In this document: positions 45,367 through 57,935 of the stretch, one piece after another
Position numbering within the stretch: position 1 is the stretch's first letter
How the letters are laid out: every line of letters starts with the position of its first letter
Assembly (NCBI RefSeq): GCF_041146395.1
Contig: NC_090986.1
Coordinates: forward strand, 43,994,001 to 44,058,000
Origin: Eulemur rufifrons
Taxonomy: Eukaryota; Chordata; Mammalia; Primates; Lemuridae
DNA: 64,000 bases
Direction of reading: 5' to 3'
Notes under the pieces: generated by a model
Told to the model about the DNA's origin: nothing
Seen by the model: only the letters and a program-made list of their open reading frames with translations
Databases searched by the model: none
Program-made: the position numbers and the translations under genes

Positions 45367-48300
45367 TCAAAATCGATCTAACCCTGGATCTTATACATAA
45401 TCTCTGAGCCCTACTGCTACAACATCCTGTACATTGCAATAGGGATGTGAATGCCTTTGGGTGTCTGAAAATATCCAACTATATCACGGCTACAGATTAA
45501 ATTCATTAATTCATTGAGAAAACATTTATTGGAATGAGGACAGCTCAATCAATATAAATTGTGGTGAAAACTGAAGTTCATTAGCTGAGATAGATGTACG
45601 TCCTAGAATCAAATATGATTCAATGATACCTACCCTACATAAGTGTTCTTTAAATAAAACTGAAGACTCCACTGGCTATAAGGAGGGATGACATAGCTAA
45701 AAGTCAGAATACAAATTTGGAGAACCTCTTTTTTCAGTTTCTACTTTGGTTAAATATAATTACTAAAATGCAATATTATTAAAACAGGAAAAGGACCACC
45801 AAAGAAAGTAAAATGACTATGCATTGAAGTAAAATATTGATGATTATTTCTGAGAGGAATGCTGACAGACTATATGTGAAATCTGATTAGAAGATTAATG
45901 TCAGATATATTAGCCAGAGATGATCTCTCCGTATCGATTTAAATCACATCACTCAAAAGAATGACCCCTCTGAAGTCTCAGTGTTCTTTCAACGATAATG
46001 ACCTAGATTCAGAGCAGTACCTGACATTCCACTCCATCCTCCTCTTCATTGTCCTGAGGAAGACATCCTGGACTCGATTTGTCTTTCTTTCCAAGTCCAA
46101 AATGTTGTTCTCTCAAGATCATTATGTTTTCTTCAAATTAAAAAAATGAAGACTTAGTTTTTTTCCCACTGATAAAAACCATATTCTGACATTTTTCATT
46201 TACATTGTTTTAGAAATGCACTATCACTTCTTAAGATCAGTCACTAAGCTCAGTAAGAATCGACCATGTAGAAGTTACACAAAGGGAATTTATGAGCAAT
46301 ATTATAACATAAAACCTCAATTTTATTTTCCCCTATTTGTTTAATATTTGAGATCAATTTCTTGAAGGAAAGAAATGACACTTGCCCACAGATTGTCAGA
46401 TGTGGGCAACGTTTCTTGGGTTTGCATGTTAAAATTTGAAAGCATAATGAGAAAAAAAAGAGATGGGACCAAAGGATCTTATACTTCTTTCCCTCTCTTC
46501 TCTTCCTTTCCTCTCCTCTCCTTTCCTCTTTTCCTTTCCCTCCATCTCCTTCCCCTTTGTTCTTCTATTTATTAAGCTTTTAGCTGAAAAAGGCAATAAT
46601 CTGAATAGGTAGAGCAGAATAAACAGGTATGATCCCTTTGCATTTTAATGTAAAAAAAGACATCAGCACTGATAAACACACATGTGGCGATGCATACAGA
46701 AACATAAACAATGCTCTGAAACAACTGTGCAATGTCTCATGAGAAATACGCACTGCTCATGATTCTAAATAAAGATGTTTTAACTAAATACAAGTGAGTG
46801 TTTATCAGTGTTCTTTCTACATTTCCTTTGCATAACAAAGGATTAAGTCCTTTGTCATTCATCTAATCAAAGTGTTCAGGAATCAGTTTTTTCTATGTGA
46901 AATGTTGGGGTTGGACAGGTGATGTCTAAAGTTCTTTTCGGTACTAAAATGCTGTGACAAATATCTCATAAAACATCAGATTTGCTGTCCTTACATGCTG
47001 CTCTTTTTTACATTATGAATACATCTTTTAACTCACATAAGCTTTATATTTACCTCCAAATTGTAGGTTTTCAAACCTGTTCCCTCAGAAATCAAATGGC
47101 ATAAAATGTCAGTTTTAGGTCTTCCAAATTTCAGAGATGACATATAAAGTGCCTAATTTCTGGTGGATATTTAATAATGAACTTGAACCCTATTATTAGA
47201 GAACCAGTGTCATATTTCCCTCCACTGAAGATCACTCACAGAAAGGTATGAATTTGGCTTAATGATAGGGCAACTTTATCAGATTTTAGATCTCGGATGG
47301 TTTAGGGCCATGTTGCATCCACTCAGTGGGAAACAGAACAAGGAAAAAGACTCACGTGAGAAGAAGGAGAGGCTGCCTCAAAAGAGATTTAAGAGACAGT
47401 TTTGTTAGTTTTCCTTCTATACTGTACTGTGTTTATGGATTCTTTTAAACTTCTAAGCAAATAACATATAGCATGGATGATAGAATCTAACTGCCAGTTT
47501 CAACTAAAGACTCAAATACTTTACAAAGTTTTCGGATTCAGCAAAACAAAAGACATTGCATTAAAGATATTTCTCTAAACTGTTAAGCCCATATATCCAT
47601 GAAATTATTTTTTTTGTTCACTTACACTAATTCATCAAAATTTGCCTAGCAAGACCCCTTTAAATCTAGGAAGACTTGTGAGTTCATTTTCCCAATGGAA
47701 ATCAAATATTTTCACTTAGAAACTGAAACACAGTATTTTTTCAAGAAATTAATTCTACATTTAAAAGTTTCCACTGAAAACAAGCTATAGTTTTAATAAG
47801 TGTACTGAAATTCAATGACATGTGAATGTTCCCTTATTAGAGTACAACTTACATTCATTAGTAGTGTGACTAAATTTCCTATTTAATTTTAGGTTAATGA
47901 AATAAATGCTTTAGTATAGCTCTCTCTGTTTTCTAATCCTGATAGTCTATGAATGAATAGGGCAACAAGCCAAGTTCTGGACTTGCTTTCTGCCTCTCAC
48001 ACGGGGTCAAAAGGCTGAAATTACTTAGAAGATTGTTTATCCCATTCTGAGGACAAAGGAAGTTAGAGGAAGTCTTTTGCTAATCACAGAGATGTGATGA
48101 GAACTCTTGTGAGATGAATGCAGTGTTTTCTCTGGTGATGGGATGGATGCTTCACCGTAAAACTCACTAGAAGGCTACAAAATGGGTGCAGTGATCTCTT
48201 TTGGGGACTTGGGAGTAAGCGGCCTCACTAAGCTACAAGGGCAAAGTGAAATGATACCTTTGCAGTTTCTAACATCTCAGAAAACTCCACTCTGACATTT

Positions 48301-48370
48301 CATTTTACCTCCGCAAACAACTGCAGTGAAAAATAGCCCAGACACATTATAGGATATGCCCTTATGCATG
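45367..48370. other. Single-copy DNA, free of recognisable transposons
   Basis: A polypyrimidine strip lies at 46480-46555. Otherwise I see no transposon and no exon. Small frames at 45961 and 46375 (plus) have no domain. Confidence 0.45.
46480..46555. repeat. Polypyrimidine (TTCCTC)n-like tract
   Basis: Almost pure C/T over about 75 bp, with irregular TTCC and CTCC units. Confidence 0.85.
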
Positions 48371-48790
48371 ATATTTTGTATCAGATATATCAGTCACATT
48401 GCAAAGGACTTAGATCAACTTAAAAAAAATAAAACCCAATAGAATGATTACAGCCGCTGCCTAGAATGACAAGTATTATCAACAAAAATTAATCAGGCGC
48501 ATCTTTTAGTGAACTCAATTAATAATGTGCAACAACAGGGTCTCTTTTCTTAAGATGAAAATTAATTAGTGGAGGGAAGGTCACTTGGAGATGCTGACAT
48601 CACTCATCAGAATGCTCTGGCAGCTCTAATTATTTGTCTTCCAGGCTTGGGTGATCAGAAATTATTGCAATACCTGAGCAACATTTTGAAAAAGCTTTGT
48701 GCATGGCTCTTTTAATTAGACCTGGTATTTGATTAATGCAGTAGAAGCGTTTAGATCAGCCTCTTATCATTGAGTGACTTAGAAGTTTTA
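48371..48790. promoter_or_regulatory. Candidate distal enhancer (homeobox-site cluster)
   Basis: Six TAAT/ATTA-type sites fall in about 250 bp (48488-48735), including 'attaattagt' (48561-48570), 'caattaataatg', 'tctaattatt' and 'tttaattag'. There is also 'attgcaat' (48664-48671) and 'tgacatcactca'-type bZIP-like sequence. There is no transposon. This texture is common in conserved developmental enhancers, but I could not test conservation; this is inference. Confidence 0.25.
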
Positions 48791-50218
48791 GGGAATTATA
48801 CTGTGTAAGACAGGGTCACTGAAGAGGTTTTGAATCTATATATTTTTTATTATTAAAAGAGTTATAATGTTAAATTCGATTTATCTTTCTCTTATTAGCA
48901 CTTCATTCATTGCCAAGCATGCTAAGGTACGGGCTAGAATTTTATTAAATCATATTTTAAACATATTTTTGCCTTTCAGCTAAAATAGGTGTGCCTGGAG
49001 TTTAAAATTGAACATTTAATTTGAAAATCTTTAAGGACAGTGTAGGAAAATATCTCAAAAAATAAATATAATCCTTCTGTCAAAATTTGACATTAAAATT
49101 CAATTAAATTCTTTTATATACAGACATTGCAGGCTGTAATGTGAATATAGAGGCATACTACCTTGGGAAAATGGACCAAGAAAAAAATTGTGAAATTGAC
49201 AATGTTTATATAAATGTACTTATTTCATGAGTTGAATAATTGAATTTCCAAATTTTTGAGGATTAAAAAATTAGCTATGTGATAAAACTTGTCTATATTA
49301 AATGGGCAACAGTTTAAGTATAATTTTTTGGTTTTTAATGTATTATACATGGTATTCATACCCTCACTACCTTTTTTAGCTGATGTTCACTTAAGGTATT
49401 GAAGATCAGCTATGGTTTAGGTATAGATTTCTTCAAATAATAGCATTTTTATCTTCAGGAGGACATATTCAAAATTTTTAAAACTGTGATCTATAAAGCA
49501 CATCTAACATTGCACATGACTTTTTATCACTGAAGAATCATTTATCTGAACTTATCAATCTAATTTTTCCCCGTTTATAATAGGATCAGGGGCATTAAGG
49601 CTCAGCTAGGTTTGACTCCTTGGTGGAAACAGTGTGGGGGTTTCACGTGCAGGTGAACAACCTTTGTCTGGAGGCCCCAGCTCCAGATGATGAAGATGAA
49701 TTACACTCTTCTCCTTTCCTCCTCTGCTAATTCAGGGGAGGCATCGCTGTGAGGGTGACTTTACAAAAAGAGAGATGCCCTGAAATATGTTTTCAGAACT
49801 CTTATAACAATGGAAGGTGATACTTCATACTTTGGGAGGAAAAAATCCCCAACACTCTGTGTCTTATGTTTGTCCCTTCTGTATTTATTGGTCCTATTCT
49901 TCTTTTCCTTCATCCCTTAGTACTATGCAAGTTGTCAGGCTGTCTGTGATTCCTTGGCTGCCTGATTGTAGTGGAAAATCTAAGACGAGGATCCAGAGAG
50001 TAAAGCTCCCTCCAGCCCACCCCAGCCCACTCACCATCTCCTGAACTTCCAAAGGTCAGAGTCCTTCCTGCTGGAGGAAGGAACTCTTAATATTAAGTAG
50101 CAAATGTTCTCAGTGGGCTGGTGGGGCTATGCTACCTGAGCAAAGAAAGAATAAGTAGGTGATAGAGTCTAAATTTGGAAATTTTGCTGCCCATTTACCC
50201 ACCAACCCAATAGTATAG
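48791..50218. other. Single-copy DNA, nothing recognised
   Basis: No gene, RNA or transposon recognised. A 75-codon frame at 49817-50044 has no domain. Confidence 0.45.
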
Positions 50219-50248
50219 GGGTGTGCGTGTGTGTATGTGTGTGTCTAC
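50219..50248. repeat. (TG)n-rich microsatellite
   Basis: Interrupted 'gtgtgcgtgtgtgtatgtgt' run followed by mixed TA/CA sequence. Confidence 0.85.
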
Positions 50249-50319
50249 ACATACCATACATATACATTTATTTTCAAGAACATGGTTTATTTTATATATT
50301 AATATAATTGCTGATCCAA

Positions 50320-50590
50320 TTAGAGAAGCAGCATGGAATAGTGTAAGGAGCTTGGCTTTAGATAAAAAATAACCCCTGGGGTCAGATCTTGACGCTTGCT
50401 GTTTAATATCTGTGTTATACAGGTGAGTGAGTCTCTCTGGATCTTAGTGCTTTCACCTGTAAATGCAGATAATAGCCCCCAATCTCATAAGGGGGTGTGT
50501 AGGAAAATTAAATGAGATAATATATGTGAAAATACTTGCTAAAGTGAACCAAACATTGTAGTAGGTCAATAAATGTTAATTCCACTTACA
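50320..50590 (+). mobile_element. MIR SINE, near full length
   Basis: 'agcagcatggaatagtg', 'ggggtcagatcttgacgc', 'gtgagtctctctggatcttagtgctttcacctgtaaatgcagataatag', 'ctcataagggggtgtgtagg', 'aaatgagataatatatgtg', 'gtaggtcaataaatgttaattc'. Sense MIR from the tRNA-related head to the L2-like tail. Confidence 0.88.
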
Positions 50591-51299
50591 ATCTTAGGTA
50601 CTGATGATTTTGATTATCTTCCAGCTATTCATAAAAGGATCTGTTTTGCATTATTTTCAGTTTTATAAGCTCATCTTTAAAAGGAGATGAACTACACTTT
50701 TTAAGAAATAAATATACCCTTAAAATCAACAAGTTGGTATTTCTATACCTTAAGTATCTAGCATGTATGGTTCAAAGTATCTATATTGGAATTGCCTGGG
50801 ATATAGCTATGATTTAGATGTTAAAGAAAAATAAAGTAACTTATCGGATACTCACTGATAAAACACTTTAGATACTTATTTCGACTGATGAATTATGCAT
50901 GCAAAGGCCAAATGGGGCTCATTGATTTATTTTCCCTCTTTTATGCCTTGATTTTCAGGCTGTGTGCAAAGCAGTGTATATTTTTTCTGTCCTGAACTCC
51001 CACTGACTATATTATGCTCATGGGGCTCTTCAAGTGGAGGAGACACGCAGCTATGCTCACGGATGGCAGGTCGGCCTATAAAGCCAAGGTAGTGAGCGGG
51101 CATTTGGGAGAAAAGATTTTAAAATTAGTGTCAGATGTGGAATTGTTAGGCTGAAGTACAAGCATCTCTACTTAGATGTCAATTCTATTCACCCTTCTAT
51201 TACACCTCTAAAAAAACTCCCCATCATTTTGAAATCTTAAAAACTTAAAATTATGATTGCAGAGTAGATGTGCAAAATAAGGAGCCTGGCTAACATTTA

Positions 51300-51375
51300 A
51301 AATTTAGCAAATATTTATATAGCACTTACTATGTGCCAGACACTATTCTAGGTCATTGTAGGTATTAATGAGAAA
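51300..51375 (-). mobile_element. MIR/L2 tail fragment
   Basis: 'gcaaatatttatatagcacttactatgtgccagacactattctagg'. The shared MIR/L2 3' end in reverse; too short to assign. Confidence 0.65.
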
Positions 51376-52529
51376 GAAAACCCCAAATTGGGAACAGTGT
51401 GCGGTTTCCAGAAAACAATAGATAGCAATAAATGGGAAAAATGCCTTAAAAACTTATATTTAATAACTTTTTATATTAATTGATATTATACCATGAGTAT
51501 CACCTACCCTGTATGATAAATACCAAGTTATTAGTTGCCAATGAGAGGAAGATTTTCTGTTACAGGCGTCTGTCAGATTTCTGGTTAGGGGACCACTGTC
51601 CATTGAGAGAGGGCGATGGTGTCACAGCCTGCCTGCAGCCAGTGCTGTTGCTCTGTGTGGGTTCACAGAGTCCTTAGTATGTGGGGCTGTCTCTGGCATC
51701 CCTCCTTTCTGGTGTCCAGTCATTCCAGAGCTGCAGATCGGGGCTGGATGAGCTGCCCTCTGCTCCACAGGCCACCTGCAGCGCTGTGGGGAAGCCTGGG
51801 CCATGGCGTCTGGAGGTTTCAAGTCCTGAACCTGTCACTAATCCACCATGAGCTCTTAAAGCTTACATCTGACTCTGAGATTCTAGGGATATGTCCCTAT
51901 CAGATTGTGCATTTACAACATTAGCAACCATATTTAATTCATATTTGTGTCTCTGGTGGTAAAGGAAGGGTGGAAGGTAAAATTTCCCACAAGGGGTAAA
52001 GATTCCTCCTTCCTTGTACTCAGCTGGCTTACTTGATGCTGAACCAGTTTCCTACTCAAAGGACAGATAATTTACTGCGTTATGACCACTCATTCATTTT
52101 ATCGTTAGAGAAATTAATGCAAAGAGATCTTTAGCTGAAGATACCATGACTAACACCCTATTTAAATGTAGCGATGGAAACTATTTTTCAACCCTCTTTT
52201 AGTAAGTTTCCTAAAATTTGACCTCCATTCCTTAAAAGCGATGAACATATTTTGTTAGCCAGCATTTTGGTTTTTTCATTGTAGAAATCACTTCTGACAC
52301 TTGCTAATTGTACAAAAGCATAGTTTATTTGACAGCAATTGATTGGGTACTGAGAGTGTGAACTGAAAGTTCTCACTAAATACCGTCAAAGGGAGAAAAG
52401 TTTTGAAAATATTACGTGTAGAAAAGGCAAGTATCATCTGAAAGGTGATAAAGTTTTTATGTAAGACTGTAAAGTGAGAATTTTTAGGGTAATATTTTAG
52501 GGAAGTCCATGTTGATTAGTTATCAGTTA
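51376..52529. other. Single-copy DNA, nothing recognised
   Basis: 51600-51830 is GC-richer, and frames on both strands (102 and 66 codons) overlap there. No domain and no splice context convince me. Confidence 0.4.
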
Positions 52530-52660
52530 CTAGTACAAACCCTGGCTAGCTACGGGGGTTTAGAAAAGTCACACTACCTGGAACCTCAGCCATCGTATCT
52601 GAAAACTGAGTTTGGGCTAAGATAGGCTAAATGGGCTCTACAACTTGTCCATACCTAGAT
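52530..52660 (+). mobile_element. MIR SINE fragment, weak
   Basis: 'caaaccctggctagctacgggggtttagaaaagtcac', 'ggaacctcagccatcgtatctgaaaactgag'. The order fits sense MIR (ctagctgtgtgacc...cctcagtttc...catctgtaaaatg) but it is diverged. Confidence 0.5.
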
Positions 52661-54690
52661 CCTGAAAATGGTACTTGAGTAACCTGAAGAATTGCAGAAG
52701 TCACAAATCTTCTCCTAAGAGGAAGAGGCTAACATATCTAGACCACAAAATAATCTCAGATTTTCTGTAACATCTATCTGTCTACTATAGGTAAACTGTA
52801 AGATCATTCAAAATTCCATAGTTACTTAAAAATGTCCTACTTTATTTATAGGACATTCCTTCCCAACTCTTGTGAACAATTTCTCTCTAGGATTATTTAA
52901 CAGACCCACACTTATGCACCTAACTTGCCTACCAAGTTTTAAATACATTATATTTAAAGTTGGTTAGACTTGAGGTGTTTTCAGATTTGAGGTAAAATAT
53001 GGTACTTTTGAAAAAGTCCTATTATCAGTTGCCTGCTGAAATTTCTATTAATTTATAGCATTTGAAGCAAATTATAATAAACAAGCCCTTTACTTCTTAG
53101 CATCATACATCTTATTGTCTACATGATCCGATGAGTAACTGATTAAATTAGCACAACCTTTCTCTGCATTGAGACACAGGGCTTTATTGGCAATAGTATA
53201 TATCATTTCTTAACAAATTCCTCTGTGATTTTTCTTAAGCCTGTTAGTTTGATTCTATTCAATCAATAAGAAATGTTCATAAGAAAAATATTGCTCGTAG
53301 ATTCTTCTTCTTTCTCCAGGACACATCATAGCTTAACTTGTCAGAAATATTTCCGTGTATACACAATAAAACCTTTCTCTGTTTGTCAAATATAAGGGTG
53401 CTAAAGTTATCCTTGTCAAATGCATCACCTCAAGCTATATAGCTAACGATATGCATTCGATCACCTTGCCAATTGTTTTATATCTGAGAAACAAAGGAAA
53501 CTACACATGTATATTAAAACTGATTAGCATTGTACCCTAAAGCAATTAAATAAATATTAGAAGAAACTCCCACAGCCCTTTGTTTTGCTATAAGGGGCTC
53601 AGCTGTGCTCTTTCTAACCCTAACTACATCACTTCAAATTACCAGTAAATTAACAGAGGAACACTTTCAACCTCGGAGCAGATTTGATCCAAATAGTCTT
53701 TAAATGCCATTTCTGTTCCTATTAACCTAAAGATCGGCATAGCAGATACTTTCTCGAGGCTGCCCAGCAGTCCAGGGCATTAACGGCGAAGTTGTGACAG
53801 CACTTTTCATGATGATTTATGATTCCGTGTTTAACTTGATTACGCCAATGCTGACTCTGAATACTATTTCAATTAGTGCACAGAAGGTCATATCACAAAT
53901 ATTCCTCTATAATCTATTCCTATTAACACTAATACACAGAGTAACCAAATCTTTTCACCCTTGTTGATTCACATCATCTATAGCCCTAACTGTAGGCTTG
54001 TTTACCAGTTTACCGCTTTGGACACTTCCGAAATGGTAATTTTCACTCCTTTGAGTATCATTAATAGCTGTGCCATGACATGGGGAATAAAGCATCTCTC
54101 TGCTGGCATTTGTGCATTAATAATTATCAAAGTCTCAGATTTATTAAGCAGGAGGTATGCTTTCTAAAATGCCTGTCTAAAGCATTATTTCATGACCAAT
54201 TACTAAATAAATATACAAAAGATTTTTTTAGAGAAATGAAACTGGCTTCCGCCTAAAATCAATTTTAGCAACAACTCTTCTCTCATTATTGCTCCCTTAA
54301 CGACTTCAGGGAATTGCTCCTGTTTATATGTAACCAATCATCATCCTGTTTTCTTTTTTGGACTAATTTCTATGTCTAATCGTTGGGGAAGACTGAGAAT
54401 ATTGGGTCATCAGGTCTTTCCTTTTTACCTGCACACTGTTTATTAAACAGTCCCTGTGGTACAAAATTAAGACTACAAAGAGGAAAGGAGTTTTACGGAA
54501 AAAAACTTTTCAATTTGTCCAAAGGTTAAAGTGAAACCAACTGCTAGAGACAAAATCCACACATCATTTAAACAATTAGTGAGGAATGTTCAAAGACTTT
54601 ATGTTCAAAGTGCACACAATTTGTATTTTAAGTTGTATGCGGAGGGAATCTAGACTTAAAGTTAATTAACAATAAACCAAGAGGGCTTCA
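52661..54690. other. Single-copy DNA, possibly conserved non-coding at 53.6-54.2 kb
   Basis: No transposon recognised. 53720-53830 holds six CpGs in an AT-rich setting, and 53600-54200 has many ATTA motifs. An inverted forkhead-like palindrome is at 54435-54451. Constraint is inferred, not tested. Confidence 0.3.
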
Positions 54691-54760
54691 TCGCAGACGT
54701 TTAACTGTGCGCGGAGAGGCTGGCGTCCAGCGGAGAACGTGGTGGGAAGTAGGAACGGGA
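54691..54760. promoter_or_regulatory. Short CpG-dense patch
   Basis: Eight CpGs between 54692 and 54757, while the flanks are AT-rich and CpG-poor. It is followed by 'acagcgatgatgtcagcc' and preceded by 'gttaattaac'. It is too short for an island. It could be an unmethylated regulatory site or an exon fragment; no frame supports coding. Confidence 0.35.
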
Positions 54761-57714
54761 AGCTGGAATGTCACAGAGCTCAGTGGGCCCCCAATAAATG
54801 CTTTATTAACAGCGATGATGTCAGCCTTGCAAAATATTAAAGGGGCCTCGTCTTTGAGGCTTGCTTTTTTCCTATTTTTTTACTGACATGAAAAATTTTT
54901 TTTTTTTTTTATAACGAGGTATTTACAGAAAAGAAAAAAACCCAGTAGTAGGGTATTGTTGTGCAACTCACTATTGCCAGCTCCTTGACAATCTTGCTTT
55001 TAGGGATTCTCCAGCAATCAAAAATCATATTCATGTTCCTCTCATAGCTGATTTTACTGATTGTTCATGAGATATTCGCTATAAGCTAAGTGGAGCAAGA
55101 AACAGCTTTTTTTTTTTTTTTTTTGCCTTAAGGGAGGAGCTGAATTTGTATGATTTTCTCACTTTTTAAAAGTCAGAATGGAAGATAAAATTTATAAAAA
55201 TATCAATCGGTATGGTCTTATTTCTTTTCAGTGTTTTAATACCATTGTTCCACGTACCCCTTCAGCAAGATGTAGGCAGTTAGCCAATACTACGTATCAA
55301 TCAAGCCCTTTGTCCCTACACGTGAACACACTGACTTCTCTTAAGATTTCCTTTCCTGCTGTCTAAACTCTATTCCTAGATCATCTTTCAGACCTCTGTC
55401 CTGTATCCCAGAGGTCTATCCTCTCCTGCTCATCCTAGCTACACCAGTAACTAAGTCAAATAGTACCTAATACTGACTAAATTTGCTAAAAAGGAATTTT
55501 TGAGATTATAAAAACAAAACTACACTAGTAAAATGATATGTGGTGGGATTACAGTTTGAAAATGAAGTTGCTACTAAATAACTCTCTTAACACAGCATAG
55601 AAGAAGTTATCTATTGAATTTGCAAAGCTTTCCCTGCTTGTGGGAATATTAGAGAACTCAGATGCTTGGCTTTGGCCCCCCTACAGGAGTTACATGTAAA
55701 GTCCAGGAAGATATAGTCCCTGTCTTTGAGATGCGCATGTCTAATCTCAGATATAGAAGATCCCTAAAGCTGAAAGAAAAATGGACTCCAAGCTCACAAA
55801 TTTCTGAATGCCTATTCTGTGTTGCAAAGTAAATTACACAAACTTGAGAAACTGGGAAGATCTTCTTTCATCCCTTTCAATAATATGCATTAATAGACTG
55901 TGTATAGTGCCTGGCACATAACAGGTGCTCAAGGAAAATGAGTTTTGTCCCTCCCGTCTTCTCTATTGCTTTCTACTCTCCCTGTGTCACTCACCCTACT
56001 CTGGACTCGACTTGCAAAGAGGAACTGGCCAGATGGAACCAGTTATCCTGCATGTGTGCATTCTATAACTTTCCTGCCAACCTTCCCCTTCACCATGGTT
56101 GATGTCAAATGGGTTTGAACAAACAAGCTGTTTGCAGAGATTTTTTTTTAATACATAAAGGATTAACTGTCCATTCCAATACTAGAATCTTGATTGAAAA
56201 CTTATTTAGAAGTAGGAGGAAAATACAGAAGAGGAAGGGGGAAGAATTTCATGCCAGGATAGCAAAGTGAGAGAGAGAATCATCTAATTTCTCTTAGTTG
56301 CGTGTAGACACACTTAGTTGCCTGTAGACACACTTAAGTATGGACTGACAAAGACGAATGAACCTCCTTATTGTTGCATTAATAGGATAGTTAGAGTTAA
56401 GGATCAGTGAGCATTTATTCTTATAATAAAAGCTTTCTTTAGTTTTCCATATAAATGTACTTCTTTGTATAATAGTATCTATGTAGTAATCATAAGTGAT
56501 GCTTAGCCTACACGTCTGAGTGATTAGAGAATAGTTATAAATTTTTATATGCATATATCTATATCTCCACGTGGATATAGCCTGCCTTCCTTTCACAGGT
56601 GGTTCATAAAAGGGTTGTAATAGAAAAGATCCACTTCAAATGAAAGGTTGAGCTGTTATGTCTAGATTGAGAGCGATCAGAGATTAGCCCCTTGCCCTGA
56701 GTAATTTATAAAAAGCAAATGAGGGACTGGTGGCCATGAAAATAAATATAATTAACCCACTTAGAAAAACCTTCACCCTTGTTACAGATAGTTTCTGCTT
56801 GATCGGGCTGACTCGCGTAGCACACAAATAAATTAAGGAAAAGATTCCAAGATTTTAAAGTTTCTTTCTAATTTCTTCATAAATAATTGGACTGTAGAAG
56901 AATAGGCCCATTATTCAAACTCTGAATAAGCACCTCGTGTATATGAGTCAGTTCATAATTTTTGCACAGATGTCACACTCCACAGGATATAAAAACAAAC
57001 TAAAGATAGCCAGCCATATAATGTGTAGATATATCATCGTTACAGATGCTCAGTAGAGCTTGTGCGCTTTTTTTTTCTAAAACAAATCTCAAATCTACAT
57101 ATTTTGAAGATATAAATTTCCCATTTGTTATTCTTGGACATGCTCTTTTTTTTTTTTTTTTAAGTGAATTTTTTAAAAAGTTCCAGGCCCACAAAGCTGA
57201 CAGGCAACTGACACGGCTGGAAAAGCATCCCTACACAAAGAAGATACAACAAAGACAGGCAGTGTGTTTTTCTGACGCAGCCGACCGAGAGCCTGCTTGG
57301 TGAGAACTAACAGTGTTCTCTCCAATTAATTCAGGCTTTTGGCTCAGCCATTTGGAGTCCTGTACCCTGACTGCAAATGTTACTGACACGTGATTTACTG
57401 CAAATCTTCCTTTCGGGGCCTGGAACATACAACAATGCATCTCTTAGGGCTGGGTGGAAGAGGGAAAAATCTCTCATAGGTTGCTCTTCCAGTTTGTTTG
57501 CATGTGTGATTCATTTGAGCTCTCGCTGCAGGCTGATGAAATTATGTGACTACTACTCCACTGTATTTCTATATCACCTTAAACAGAGGGTTGAGTACCG
57601 TTAAGGTAGTTCTCTGGGGACAGCTGGAAGGAGAATGTCAAATATTGATCATAATCCTTTCCTCAGGAAGCACCCTAAAAGGGGAATGTCCAAATGGAGG
57701 TTTCATTTTGATGG
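54761..57714. other. Single-copy DNA with poly(T) tracts
   Basis: Poly(T) runs lie at about 54895-54911, 55107-55124 and 57146-57162 without attached SINE bodies. A MIR/L2 tail scrap ('tatagtgcctggcacataacaggtgctc') is at 55903-55932. A 20-bp tandem duplication is at 56293-56332. No gene recognised; frames at 56294-56596 and 57046-57303 have no domain. Confidence 0.4.
56293..56332. repeat. 20-bp tandem duplication
   Basis: 'cttagttgcgtgtagacaca' is followed at once by the same 20-mer with one change (g to c), then 'cttaag' begins a third partial unit. Confidence 0.9.
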
Positions 57715-57935
57715 CAGAATAGGGTTATTGTGGGGAGTTTGATAGCCTGGGTTTGAATCCTGACCCTATTACATCTGACTATGTGACTTTGAATTATTTA
57801 ACTTCCTAAGCCTCAGTTTTTGCACCTGTAAAATAGGGATGACATTGATACTTAGCTTTAAGTTATTGTTAGGATTAGATAAATAGTGCAAGTAAAATGA
57901 CTGGTGCATAGAGCTTAGTCCTTGTTTTTGTTGTT
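57715..57935 (+). mobile_element. MIR SINE fragment
   Basis: 'gtttgatagcctgggtttgaatcctgaccctattac', 'ctatgtgactttgaattatttaacttcctaagcctcagtttttgcacctgtaaaatagggatgac', 'ttattgttaggattagataaatag', 'gactggtgcatagagc'. A well-preserved sense MIR. Confidence 0.9.

Noticed and set aside
51616..51924. 102-codon plus-strand frame in GC-richer DNA
   Set aside because: The GC content lowers stop frequency; the composition (Ser, Leu, Trp, His) is noise-like, with another open frame on the opposite strand.
56293..56336. Short regularly spaced repeat that could suggest a CRISPR array
   Set aside because: Tandem units without spacers in a mammalian genome; simple slippage.
56294..56596. 100-codon minus-strand frame
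   Set aside because: It runs through the 20-bp tandem duplication and AT-rich DNA; no domain found.
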